From positions 244,019 through 308,018 of the forward strand of contig JBMDXB010000030.1 in NCBI GenBank assembly GCA_048594885.1: a stretch of DNA of 64,000 nt, read 5' to 3'. Shown here piece after piece: positions 54,069-62,218 of this stretch (its first letter is position 1; the number at the start of each line of letters is the position of its first letter). A model generated the notes under the pieces. That model saw nothing but the letters and a program-made list of their open reading frames with translations. It made no database searches and was not told the origin of the DNA. The DNA is from JBMDXB01 sp048594885. GTDB taxonomy: Bacteria > Acidobacteriota > Vicinamibacteria > Vicinamibacterales > 2-12-FULL-66-21. A program made the translations under genes and the position numbers.

Positions 54069-54483
54069 TCACCCGCCTCGGTGCGCTTTCTCCAGCAAGA
54101 CCGTCCACCGGACGACCAGCCGTTCGAGGCGCTCCCCGTCATAGCCGAGCGCCCTAGCGTGTTCACGGTAGTTTCCAACCTCGATCCATGCGCGGTTGAT
54201 GAGTGTTGGCCGCTTGTCTGGGTCGTTCGAGGAGAAGTTTCCCATGTGCCAATACTGGCGCCCATCCACATGCAGGTACTTGCGCCGCGAACCCCAGAAA
54301 CGCTCGACGACGCCCCACCGCTCGATGCACTCGATGGCCCTGGTGAAGTCCTCCGGGCGGCACGAGCGCTCGTGCGTCCACTCGTGCGGGTAGGACTCCG
54401 TACGTCTTCGCGAATTGCCAACGCGAGCTGGCCACGAAACCACGAAACCAGTCGATTTCCTGTGCGGGTGCTTTATCTGACAT
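54069..54483 (-). pseudogene. frameshifted paralogue of the 8.5-kb gene
   Basis: From ATG 54483 the frame reads MSDKAPAQEIDWFRGFVASS then RWQFAKTY, and after one extra base near 54397 the likeness continues in the next frame: ESYPHEWTHERSC, RAIECIERWGVVERFWGS, KYLHVDGRQYWHMG, TLINRAWIEVGNYREHARAL, ending EKAHRGG at 54069. The 8511-8942 protein aligns over its whole length at clearly more than half identical residues by eye. The two copies are 45 kb apart on opposite strands. Confidence 0.75.
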
Positions 54484-54609
54484 CAGCTTCCCTCGACGCT
54501 GGCAGTATGGGGCGCCTGGTGTGACAGGAGTGGTCCGCGGGATAAAAAAACAAACGTGCCTTATGGCGGACCGACGAATCGGACCGCCTATCAGTTGTTG
54601 CGAATAGAA

Positions 54610-54795
54610 TCGCCATTATCATGTCTATCACCGTTCCGATTCCGGGCTTGTTACTGGCGAAACGTAGGCGAACTGCTTGCCGGCGAGTATCCGGGCGCAC
54701 CGGACGAAGCGGCGGCGCACGATAACGTGGCACAGTTGATCCACGCGGGCATTCGCGCAGCTTCATCGATCTGACCGAAGAGACGGACTGGCTCA
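54610..54795 (+). pseudogene. fragment of a dual-specificity-like protein phosphatase
   Basis: The frame reads NVGELLAGEYPGAPDEAAAH and then QLIHAGIRA. After a one-base shift near 54761 it continues FIDLTEETDW. This is the start of a protein tyrosine phosphatase family I recognise by its LLAGEYPG and FIDLTE blocks. The catalytic HCxxGxxR part is missing, so only the first 60 residues remain. Confidence 0.45.
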
Positions 54796-54854
54796 GTTTG
54801 AGCGTTTGTGCGGTACCGAATTCCGAACGGTCCGCACTCGACTGCCCGGTGCGA

Positions 54855-55199
54855 TCAACCGTCGCCTCCGTCCTCTCGTTTCGCGATGACCTCGACGCCC
54901 CACCCCGACCCTCTGCCCTGAGACGCCGCGTATAGTTCCTTCAACAACGACTCTGCCCGCTCTCGCCCGCGCTGTGTCATTGCGGTGGTCTGGCCCGACG
55001 CGTGCGTCGTCGCCAGCCTGTTGCACGGGTACATCGCGAAATGTGGAACGTGTAGACGCGTCCTCAGCGTGTCAACGGGTGAGGTAATGACGACGATCAT
55101 GTCATTCGGCCACAGCGCTTCAACGATGCCACGGATTTCGACGCCGTCCACAACCGTGGTGACGGGTATGTTCGTGAGGGGCCTGATGTCTTTCGGCAC
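54855..55199 (-). CDS. hypothetical protein
   Basis: A 114-residue protein starting at GTG 55199 with an excellent AGGAGG four bases upstream. It has a strand-rich N-terminal half (VPKDIRPLTNIPVTTVVDGV, then MIVVITSPVDTLR), a middle with TQRGRERAESLLKELYA and an acidic tail. No family is recognised. The RBS argues that it is a real gene even though it is short and isolated. In-frame ATGs upstream at 55223 and 55283 lack a good site. Confidence 0.5.
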   Translation of the reverse strand: MPKDIRPLTNIPVTTVVDGVEIRGIVEALWPNDMIVVITSPVDTLRTRLHVPHFAMYPCNRLATTHASGQTTAMTQRGRERAESLLKELYAASQGRGSGWGVEVIAKREDGGDG

Positions 55200-55425
55200 A
55201 TGTCCTCCTACTGCAGAGGACATCGAAAGGATGGGAAAGCGAGGGCACGAACGCCGTCGTTTGCGTCCACCGGGACGCCACATCCGCGCTGTTCGCGCGC
55301 AGGCACCTTGCAGGGCGTTCTGCAGGTTGCCGAGGGTCGCGCACGGGCGACCCTGCTCTCGATGTCAAAGACATTATAGCACCGTCAGCAGCAGCGCGGT
55401 CCTGCTCTGCGATCTCTTCGAGCAG

Positions 55426-55803
55426 TCAACGTCGCTTCTGCAGCGCGAACATCACCGACCATACGGCGTGCAGCGCATCGCGGTACTCGGCGCCGGTGTG
55501 ACCTTGGTGGCGTGCCACCGCGTCCTTAAAATTGTCGTAATCAGTTTCTTCAGCGAGCTTCGCCAGCACCTCAACCCAGGCGGACTTTCCGACGAAGAAC
55601 CGAAACGCGTAGTCGCTTCCGACGAACTCCCGAATATCGCACCCGTCCAGCAATGCTGGAAATCGCTGCTTCAGGGACTCGAGGTGGCGCCGATCTCGCG
55701 CACGAATCATGATATGGTCAGGATCGACAGGCTGCCCGAGTTCCCCGTGCCCGCGACGGGCGCAGACCGCGCTGTAGAATCCGTACTTCGTGAACAGCCA
55801 CAT
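55426..55803 (-). CDS. conserved hypothetical protein
   Basis: A 125-residue protein beginning MWLFTKYGFYSAVCARRGHG and containing MIRARDRRHLESLKQRFP, SDYAFRFFVGKSAWVEVLAK and ETDYDNFKDAVARHQG. This is a widespread small bacterial protein known to me only as a conserved hypothetical; it has no signal peptide. The ATG at 55803 matches the family start. The ORF extends further upstream but that part is Arg/Pro-rich and is ignored. The genomic neighbours give no clue to its job. Confidence 0.7.
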   Translation of the reverse strand: MWLFTKYGFYSAVCARRGHGELGQPVDPDHIMIRARDRRHLESLKQRFPALLDGCDIREFVGSDYAFRFFVGKSAWVEVLAKLAEETDYDNFKDAVARHQGHTGAEYRDALHAVWSVMFALQKRR

Positions 55804-56348
55804 TGTCTCAGGCCCTCCTGCGGGCGTCCGTCGTCCCTCGCCGCCCGGAACGCAGGCGGGCCACCGCACGTGTTCCGCGTCTTCGTTCACGAGCCAAGAT
55901 GTGACGGGCGGTAGAAGGCGTACGCCCCGTCCGTCGTCGTTGACGACATTCTGGCGACCCTGATCCGTCCGGACGGGCGACACTACTCAGTCGAGCAGTT
56001 GGCGCGAGATTACGGCTACCCCGACGTTAATCTAGTGGAAATAGACGGTGATTGGCTATAGGACCAAGAAACGGCGGCCTCGGTCAATGCGAAAATTGGG
56101 AGCGCTTCGCCGAGAGCGCGAGTCTTAACGGCAAAACGGATCTCGAGCGACCACCAGCGTCGGGCCCCTGAGCAACCGTTCCGAATCAACGAACCCGTTC
56201 TGCAGTGTCTCAGATTGTGAAACAGAGAACGTTCGGGCGATGAGAAAGGCAACGGCGACCGCTCACGTCGCGGCCAAGCTAAGACTGAACTTTCTTCCGG
56301 TGATGCTGTTGAAGGGGAATCCTTGAATACAGCAGCACATCTCGGCGT
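55804..56348. other. intergenic, nothing supported
   Basis: No motif-bearing frame, hairpin with T-run or repeat was recognised in this stretch upstream of the conserved protein. A 78-residue minus-strand frame at 56016-56252 has no supporting feature. Confidence 0.35.
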
Positions 56349-57494
56349 TCAGGAGGTGATCGAAGGCTCCTCGCACAGCAGTTCTGAGGCCTCTGGGAAC
56401 ACGAGCATTACGTCGTCCTCGTTTCGGATCTGCAAATCGAGCCGCTGCCACTCCTCCAATGGTATCCCGTGCTCTGCAACGTACTCCAATTCGATAACGT
56501 ACCCATCAGCGCGCTTAATGGATTCCGTCAAGGCCTCGAGCAAGTGGAACACTCTGGCAATTCCGGGAAGGAGCGACCTGATCTTCTCGGGGGTGCTCAT
56601 CTTCTGGCTCACCCACTCCAGCCACCCGCTGGGCTGTTTGAACAGAGCGGCAGGCATCCTGTCCAGCCACGCATCCTCTCCCGCGGCGGTGTTCCATAAC
56701 TCCGCGCGCAAACGCTCGAAGTGAGCTGATGGTGTGAGACTCGGTCCATGTTCGTTCCCGAGCTGCGTGAGGCGATCCAGATATATCTCCGATGCAAGTT
56801 CAGGATGTAGACAGAGGCTTGGTCTCGAGCCGATCGTCGCCTTGTAGTAGCGTGCCGTTTCCGCGCGAAGGTGATTTACTCCGTTCGCCAGATGCCGACG
56901 TGCCGTTTCGATTTCCTCAATCTCCAAGTAGCAGTGCGCTGCACTCACGTAGGCGAGCGCCAGTGTGTCTAGAAATGCAGGGGCGGCCCACAACCCACTC
57001 TCGTACTCTTTGTCAAGCAACGACGTGTATACCTGCTCGGCCTCCAAGAGGCGATTGATTGCCGAGTGGGCCGATACGCGGCGGTTGGCGGCTCCTTGCA
57101 TTTGCAGCGCGTCATTGGCTTGGGCGAGCCCGACTCTGAAGTTTGCGTAAAACGAGATGTCCAGCTTCGCGCCCACGTTCGCAAGCTGTTCCCGAAGAAC
57201 ATTCAGTTGCTGCTCAATCTTCTCGAGTTTGAAAATCGCAGTGCTTAATCCAAGGGCGGTGACGCCGAGGGTAAGAATCGAAGTGGTTGCACCAAACTGC
57301 AGGATTGGGCTCAGTGTCGGGGGGATGACATCGCCCACGCTCCGCAACCATGTGACCACTCTCCCATTAGCAGCAGAAATGATGACTCCGCCAACGCGTC
57401 GGTACTTGCCAGTTGCGAGCCCTTCGATGATGCGTGGTGCAAGGGTTGGATCAGCGGCCAACATGGTCGTCACAAGCGGGACCAGTCCGGGCAT
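56349..57494 (-). CDS. membrane-anchored protein of unknown function
   Basis: A 381-residue protein. Residues 20-52 hold a compact motif (RIIEGLATGKYRRVGGVIIS, GRVVTWLR). One hydrophobic segment at about 68-88 (TSILTLGVTALGLSTAIF) could be a membrane helix, followed directly by a coiled coil (KLEKIEQQLNVLREQLANVG). The rest is helical with TPR-like pairs (NRRVSAHSAINRLLEAEQVY, CYLEIEEIETARRHLANGVN). The layout of short N-terminal motif, single membrane helix and helical repeats suggests a membrane-acting effector or a sensor, but this is inference. ATG 57494 fits; an upstream start at 57599 is less likely. Confidence 0.5.
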   Translation of the reverse strand: MPGLVPLVTTMLAADPTLAPRIIEGLATGKYRRVGGVIISAANGRVVTWLRSVGDVIPPTLSPILQFGATTSILTLGVTALGLSTAIFKLEKIEQQLNVLREQLANVGAKLDISFYANFRVGLAQANDALQMQGAANRRVSAHSAINRLLEAEQVYTSLLDKEYESGLWAAPAFLDTLALAYVSAAHCYLEIEEIETARRHLANGVNHLRAETARYYKATIGSRPSLCLHPELASEIYLDRLTQLGNEHGPSLTPSAHFERLRAELWNTAAGEDAWLDRMPAALFKQPSGWLEWVSQKMSTPEKIRSLLPGIARVFHLLEALTESIKRADGYVIELEYVAEHGIPLEEWQRLDLQIRNEDDVMLVFPEASELLCEEPSITS

Positions 57495-58934
57495 GTCGTC
57501 ACTCCTTGAGAAACGATGTAATTTCCCTTTAGCGCACCCGTCCGTACTGCCAAGTGGCTTGGAGGAGCAAGAGCGGTGTGTGCGGGACCGGGGGCACAAA
57601 CCACTCCGTTCGCATTCGTGTCATGCTTGGCTGCCGCGAATCGTAGCACGGCCGCTTCACTGCCCGACATTCGCTGACACCGTGGGGGGCACTCGCACGC
57701 GGAATGCGAAGGCACCAGTCCCGAAGTCTTCGATAGAGGGCGTCGCGCTACCGGGCAAAGCGGCGATCGGCACGCGCTTACCCGTGGCAGGTTCGATCGA
57801 GCTGCCATGAACCGCCTCGACCTCACGCGGTTGGTGAACTCGTCCGGCCGTATCAACTCGGACCAGGCGAGTTTGCCTGGGTCGCTTACGCCGAAGCTGC
57901 CCAGGCGAGCTGCACTCGGTGCCGTGAACGTTTCGAAGATCAAGTTCCTAACAGGCTGGTTGAGGAGGCGACGTGTCTCGGCTGATGGGAGCTGCCTCCC
58001 GTCCGATTATCGGATCTCCACCTGTCGCGACGAACGTTGCGGACCTCTGGAAGTGTGAGCGGCGGCTGTAAATTACAGAATTGTGGCGGGCGAAATCCGA
58101 CAGTCCGCAGTCACGGTCTGGCTGCCGGCTGACGGTCTCGGTGCCGGCCGGTGCTCCACTTCACCTGGCGTGTGTCCACTTGGAACGACTTCGACTTGAT
58201 CGTCCCTGCCACCTTCCGCCTGCTCACGTGGCCTTCCATCCTCGCGCCGGCTTCGCCGCTGACGACCCTCTTCCCGCTCCGGTCGGACGCCGCATCGTAA
58301 CACTCTGTGCCAACACGGGTTAAGGCCGTCCCGCGAGTCGAAACAATTTAGTTAATGAAGTGACAAATTGGTAATCGACACACCACAGCGTCATCGAAAA
58401 ACGCCCGCAACGTATTGATTGTAAAGGACAAACCGTGGGTTTGGCCTTGGAGGACATCTTGCTGTGTCCAACCGCCGTGATGAGCGTGCCGCCTGCCTCC
58501 GCGGGTGCGTGGAAGGCGCGACGTTTGTCAGGGACCGACATCAATAAGCGTCCGGCGCAAGGTCGTCGGGCGGCCTAGTTAACCCGGCTCGCCGGCGCGG
58601 TGCCCCGCGGCTCCTCTCCCGTGCACCACGAGAGGCGTGAGTACTATCGCCCCACGTCACGGGGCGCCGTTCCAGGACCCTCCCTGCGCACGACGAGAGG
58701 GCGTCACCGTCCGACGAGACCGGACGCCGTAGCTACACAGCATTCAGCAAGACTGCGACCGGTGGTGCACCTTCAGGGGAAGCATCGCCCGCACGGGTGT
58801 GCTCGATTTCAAGAACACGCGACGCCGTCGGCGACGATGGCCGCGAAGCGTGCGCGCGGCAATGTCCAGAGCTGTCACCACCGCGAGCGCCAGTCTTCAT
58901 TCAGACAACGTACGCATGCCCGATCGGGAGGGCC
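57495..58934. other. long region without a supported gene
   Basis: About 1.4 kb between the membrane protein and the terminase genes. Several frames exceed 70 codons, but none shows a motif and all are rich in Arg, Pro or Ser. Near 58610-58700 there are similar GC-rich phrases ending ACGAGAGG, not a regular repeat. I see no tRNA or att site. It may be a decayed segment. Confidence 0.4.
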
Positions 58935-59423
58935 ATGGCGAAATCCCTAAGACTAGAACGTGGTGGCAGGACGAGGCAGTCCGCCTTTCTTGAAGCGTTT
59001 CGCGACACCGGCACCCTGGCCGGGGCCGCGCGGGCGACCGGCGTGAGTCGAAGTTCACATTACCGTTGGATCCGAGAGAACCCGGAATACAGGGCGAAAT
59101 TCGACGAGGCCAACGAAGAGGCGGCAGACGCCCTCGAACAGGAAGCGCGAAGACGCGCGCTCGAGGGCGTCGAGGAGCCGGTGTTCTACAGGGGGGAAAG
59201 GGTCGGCTCCGTCAGGAAGTACTCGGACCAGCTGTTGATGCTTCTTCTGATGGCCAAGCGGCCCGAGCAGTTCCGAGAGCGAGTGGACATCACGAGCAAG
59301 GTCGATCACGGCGCCGGCCTCATCGACCCGAAGGTGATGAAGACGCTGACGGATGCAGAAATCGAGACGGCTCGAGCGCTGGGCCGGAAACTGGCTGGCC
59401 TGAAGAAGGAGCCAACGTCATGA
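58935..59423 (+). CDS. terminase small subunit-like protein
   Basis: A 162-residue protein. Near the N-terminus there is a helix-turn-helix (AFLEAFRDTGTLAGAARATG, then VSRSSHYRWIRENPEYR), followed by a helix-rich ADALEQEARRRALEGVEEPV with the FYRGERVGSVRKYSDQLLML block. This layout is standard for phage small terminase or terminase-associated DNA-binding proteins, which recognise packaging sites. ATG 58935 opens MAKSLRLERG; the long upstream extension is rejected. It overlaps the large subunit by ATGA. Confidence 0.7.
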   Translation: MAKSLRLERGGRTRQSAFLEAFRDTGTLAGAARATGVSRSSHYRWIRENPEYRAKFDEANEEAADALEQEARRRALEGVEEPVFYRGERVGSVRKYSDQLLMLLLMAKRPEQFRERVDITSKVDHGAGLIDPKVMKTLTDAEIETARALGRKLAGLKKEPTS

Positions 59424-60865
59424 CGCGAGAGCCAAGCTTGCCGCTGGTGACCGCGCTGCCCGAACTCGACGCGGAGGTCGAGCGCCGCAGGAACTACAAG
59501 ATCAAGAACTACTTCAAGGATACGGGCCCTTATCGCCGCGAACTCTATCCGAAGCACGAACAGTTCTTTCGAGCTGGCGCTCACCACCGCACCCGGGCCT
59601 TCATCGCGGGAAATCGTGTCGGGAAGAGTGAGACGGGCGCGTTCGAGACGGCCCTGCATCTCACAGGGGAATACCCTGAGTGGTGGGTCGGGCGCCGGTT
59701 CGACGGCCCCGTGAACGTCTGGGCGGCGGGCGACACCGCCAAGACCGCGCGCGACATCCTGCAGGAGAAGCTGCTCGGGCCGCCGGGGGCACCAGGGACC
59801 GGGATGATCCCAGCGCACCTGATACAACATCAAAGCGCAAAGCAGGGACTGTCGGATGCAGTGGAGAGCGTCTGGGTGCGCCACCGCTCGGGTGGCACCT
59901 CGGTCCTGTATTTCAAGAGCTACGACCAACGCAGGGAGGCGTTTCAGGGGACAGCCCAGCATCTCATCTGGCTGGACGAGGAACCGCCGGAGGACATCCT
60001 CACCGAATCGATTATGCGGACCACCCAGACCAGCGACTTCCCCGGCGGCATGGTGATGCTCACGTTCACGCCGCTCCAGGGGCTCACGCCGTTGATTCTG
60101 TCGTTCCTGCCGGGGGGAAACATCTCGGCGCCGGAGGATGGGAACGTGATCTTCTGCGATTGGTCTGAAGTCCCGCATCTGAGCGATCGAGAAAAGGAGG
60201 ATCTGATCGCTAGAATCCCTCCACACCAGCGAGACGCACGCACGAAGGGGATCCCGTCACTCGGGAGCGGCGCGATCTACCCGGTGCCGGAGGGCGACAT
60301 CCGGATCAGCGACTTCGAGATCCCGCGCCACTGGCCACGCGGGTTTGCGCTCGACACGGGCTGGGACTCGACCGCGGTCGTGTGGGGCGCCCTCGACCGT
60401 GAGACGCAGGTGCTCTACGTGTACGCGGTCTACAGGCGGGGCCAAGCGGAGGCCGCGGTTCATGCCGCCGCCATTCGCGACCGCGGCGCGTGGATCCCCG
60501 GCGTAGGTGATGCGGCCGCGATCAACAACCATGACGGTCGTCAATTTATCGAGATCTACCGGAGCCTGGGTCTTAAGCTCCAACTTGCCGACAAGGCGGT
60601 TGAAGCCGGAATTCAAGAAGTCTGGGAGTTCATGTCCACGGGTCGGCTGAAGGTGTTCGACTCCTGTAAACCGTGGTTCGAGGAATTCCGGCTATATCGC
60701 CGGGACGACAAAGGGCGGATCGTGAAGCAGAACGATCATCTCATGGACGCGACGCGATATCTGGTTCGTGGGCGTGCGGTCATGAGAACGGAGTCGACGC
60801 CGAAAATCACCACGAGGGAATTCGGCATGGGTCATATGCCAAACACTCTTGGGTGGATGGGCTGA
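59420..60865 (+). CDS. phage terminase large subunit-like protein
   Basis: A 481-residue TerL-type packaging ATPase-nuclease. Walker A-like AFIAGNRVGKSETGA is near 60 and Walker B HLIWLDEEPPEDI near 183. The RNase H-like nuclease domain starts GFALDTGWDSTAVVWGA near 310, with GVGDAAAINNHDG and a last acid in QNDHLMDATRYLV near 440. The frame is open far upstream, but the ATG at 59420 overlapping the small-subunit stop is the start. No portal, capsid or tail gene follows, so the pair is an orphan, from prophage decay, a satellite or a domesticated function. Confidence 0.8.
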   Translation: MTREPSLPLVTALPELDAEVERRRNYKIKNYFKDTGPYRRELYPKHEQFFRAGAHHRTRAFIAGNRVGKSETGAFETALHLTGEYPEWWVGRRFDGPVNVWAAGDTAKTARDILQEKLLGPPGAPGTGMIPAHLIQHQSAKQGLSDAVESVWVRHRSGGTSVLYFKSYDQRREAFQGTAQHLIWLDEEPPEDILTESIMRTTQTSDFPGGMVMLTFTPLQGLTPLILSFLPGGNISAPEDGNVIFCDWSEVPHLSDREKEDLIARIPPHQRDARTKGIPSLGSGAIYPVPEGDIRISDFEIPRHWPRGFALDTGWDSTAVVWGALDRETQVLYVYAVYRRGQAEAAVHAAAIRDRGAWIPGVGDAAAINNHDGRQFIEIYRSLGLKLQLADKAVEAGIQEVWEFMSTGRLKVFDSCKPWFEEFRLYRRDDKGRIVKQNDHLMDATRYLVRGRAVMRTESTPKITTREFGMGHMPNTLGWMG

Positions 60866-60894
60866 GCGGAAGGACCCACGACGAGGTGGAGACG

Positions 60895-61509
60895 ATGAGC
60901 ACGCTAGCGAAAATCGAATCGAACCGGCGAAACGCCAAACGATCCACGGGGCCGAGGACCACTGAAGGCAAGACCAGATCCTCGATGAACGCCGTCCGCC
61001 ATGGCCTCCTGTCACGGCAGATCACCTTGCCGGACGAGGACCCGGACGCGTTCGCTGAATTCCTGGAGTCGATGACCGGGAAACTCGCCCCAGCGGGGCC
61101 TCTGGAGGAGGTCCTCGTGGAGCGGATCGCAGTTATCGCCTGGCGACTCCGCCGCGCCGTGCGCCTTGAATCCGGTGTCATCGCCCACCGAACTCGCGAA
61201 GTCCAAGACGAGCAAGCGGGATCTCGCCCCAGTGCCGATCTGCTCGCCGCCGGACTCATCAGGGATGCCGCGGGAGCGGACGCTCTCTCGAAACTCGGAC
61301 GGTATGAAAGGAGCTTGGACCGGGGCCTGTACCGAGCTCTGGAGGAGCTCCAGCGGCTGCAGGCCGGTCGCCCGGACCGCGTCGTGCCGCAGGCGGACGC
61401 CTCACACGCGGAGCTTTCTACGAGCCTGATGGATCCAAGGGACCGGCCCGGAAGTATCGAAGGGGGAGGAGCAAAGATGAAATTACGAAACGAACCCAAC
61501 CTGGTCTAG
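60895..61509 (+). CDS. STGPRT-motif protein
   Basis: A 204-residue protein starting MSTLAKIESNRRNAKRSTGP then RTTEGKTRSSMNAVRHGLLS. The N-terminal IEANRxNAxxSTGPxTxxGK block is a recurrent motif in acidobacterial and planctomycete genomes whose role I do not know. The remainder is alpha-helical and ends in a charged tail. It lies 29 bases after the terminase, so it may belong with it. Confidence 0.65.
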   Translation: MSTLAKIESNRRNAKRSTGPRTTEGKTRSSMNAVRHGLLSRQITLPDEDPDAFAEFLESMTGKLAPAGPLEEVLVERIAVIAWRLRRAVRLESGVIAHRTREVQDEQAGSRPSADLLAAGLIRDAAGADALSKLGRYERSLDRGLYRALEELQRLQAGRPDRVVPQADASHAELSTSLMDPRDRPGSIEGGGAKMKLRNEPNLV

Positions 61510-61690
61510 GCGCCGGTGTCGGCCTCCAGCCAGGCGATGGCCTTCGCCACGGTCTTGTCGGACACGCCGAGGGCCTCGGCGATGCGGGACAGGCACAGCC
61601 CGAGCCGACTCAAGTGCTGAGCTTTCCCGGCGATCCGCTGATAGACCGGGGGCTCCGCGGTTTCGAGAATGGCGGCCTGAAACGGAAGCT
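61506..61690 (-). pseudogene. helix-turn-helix fragment (recombinase-tail type)
   Basis: The last 48 residues of a minus-strand frame read PPVYQRIAGKAQHLSRLGLC and SRIAEALGVSDKTVAKAIAW, an HTH that I associate with the tail of short resolvase- or recombinase-like reading frames. No catalytic part precedes it; the upstream 45 codons are poor. It is regarded as a remnant at the right edge of the island. Confidence 0.4.
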
Positions 61691-61795
61691 GAGCGGCGGT
61701 GCGAATTCTTTGCGAACGGGTCCACCAAATTGGCTCGCGAGCGGCGAGCGAGGCCATACAACGGCAGCCTCGCTTGACGGTAAGGCTCGCTGTCA

Positions 61796-61925
61796 ACTCC
61801 CAAAGACCAAGAGGCCAACTCCCAAACTGTCAAAGGTCCAACTCCCAAACCCCAACTCCCAAACCCCAACTCCCAAAACCCCAACTCCCCAACTCCCCAA
61901 CTCCCCAACTCCCCAACTCCCCAAC
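61796..61925. repeat. CCAACTCCC minisatellite
   Basis: About ten to fifteen imperfect copies of CAACTCCC with short C- or A-rich joiners, becoming perfect seven-base CCCAACT repeats from about 61880 on. In translation it gives false PNSQTPTP-type or LGVGSWEL-type frames. It separates the island-type genes from the chromosomal genes. The strand with GGGAGTT has G-runs that could form a quadruplex. Confidence 0.85.
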
Positions 61926-61948
61926 CGAACCGCGCTACACTCGTAAGC

Positions 61949-62218
61949 GTGCTCCTCGTCTTCCCTCTCTCGTTTCTCTTCCGCCGACCGGAATCGATCC
62001 CGAAGATCTTCGAACCGGATCACACGCGCATCCGCTGCCCGCAGTGCGGGTGGGAGCCGAAGAAGTCCGACACCTGGGTCTGCAGTCCCGGCTGCTATCA
62101 CATCTGGAACACGTTCGAGACGCACGGCATCTGCCCTTCGTGCATGAAGCACTGGGACGAGACGGCGTGCCTGAAGTGCAGCGTCTGGTCAGCGCATGAA
62201 GCGTGGTACGGGCGCTAG
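61949..62218 (+). CDS. zinc-ribbon protein
   Basis: An 89-residue protein with three cysteine pairs: RCPQCGWEPKK, VCSPGCYHIW, ICPSCMKHW, then ACLKCSVW. It could bind two zinc ions. Start ATG 61949 is uncertain because the frame begins just past the repeat; a short hydrophobic leader (LLVFPLSFLF) is present. It overlaps the amidase start by 23 bases, as in core acidobacterial gene order in my recollection. Confidence 0.6.
   Translation: MLLVFPLSFLFRRPESIPKIFEPDHTRIRCPQCGWEPKKSDTWVCSPGCYHIWNTFETHGICPSCMKHWDETACLKCSVWSAHEAWYGR

Noticed and set aside
57807..58058. Plus-strand 83-codon ORF in the long gap
   Set aside because: No motif, no ribosome site and atypical composition.
61796..61925. Repeat block as a CRISPR array
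   Set aside because: The units are 7-9 bases with no spacers of constant length; it is a minisatellite.
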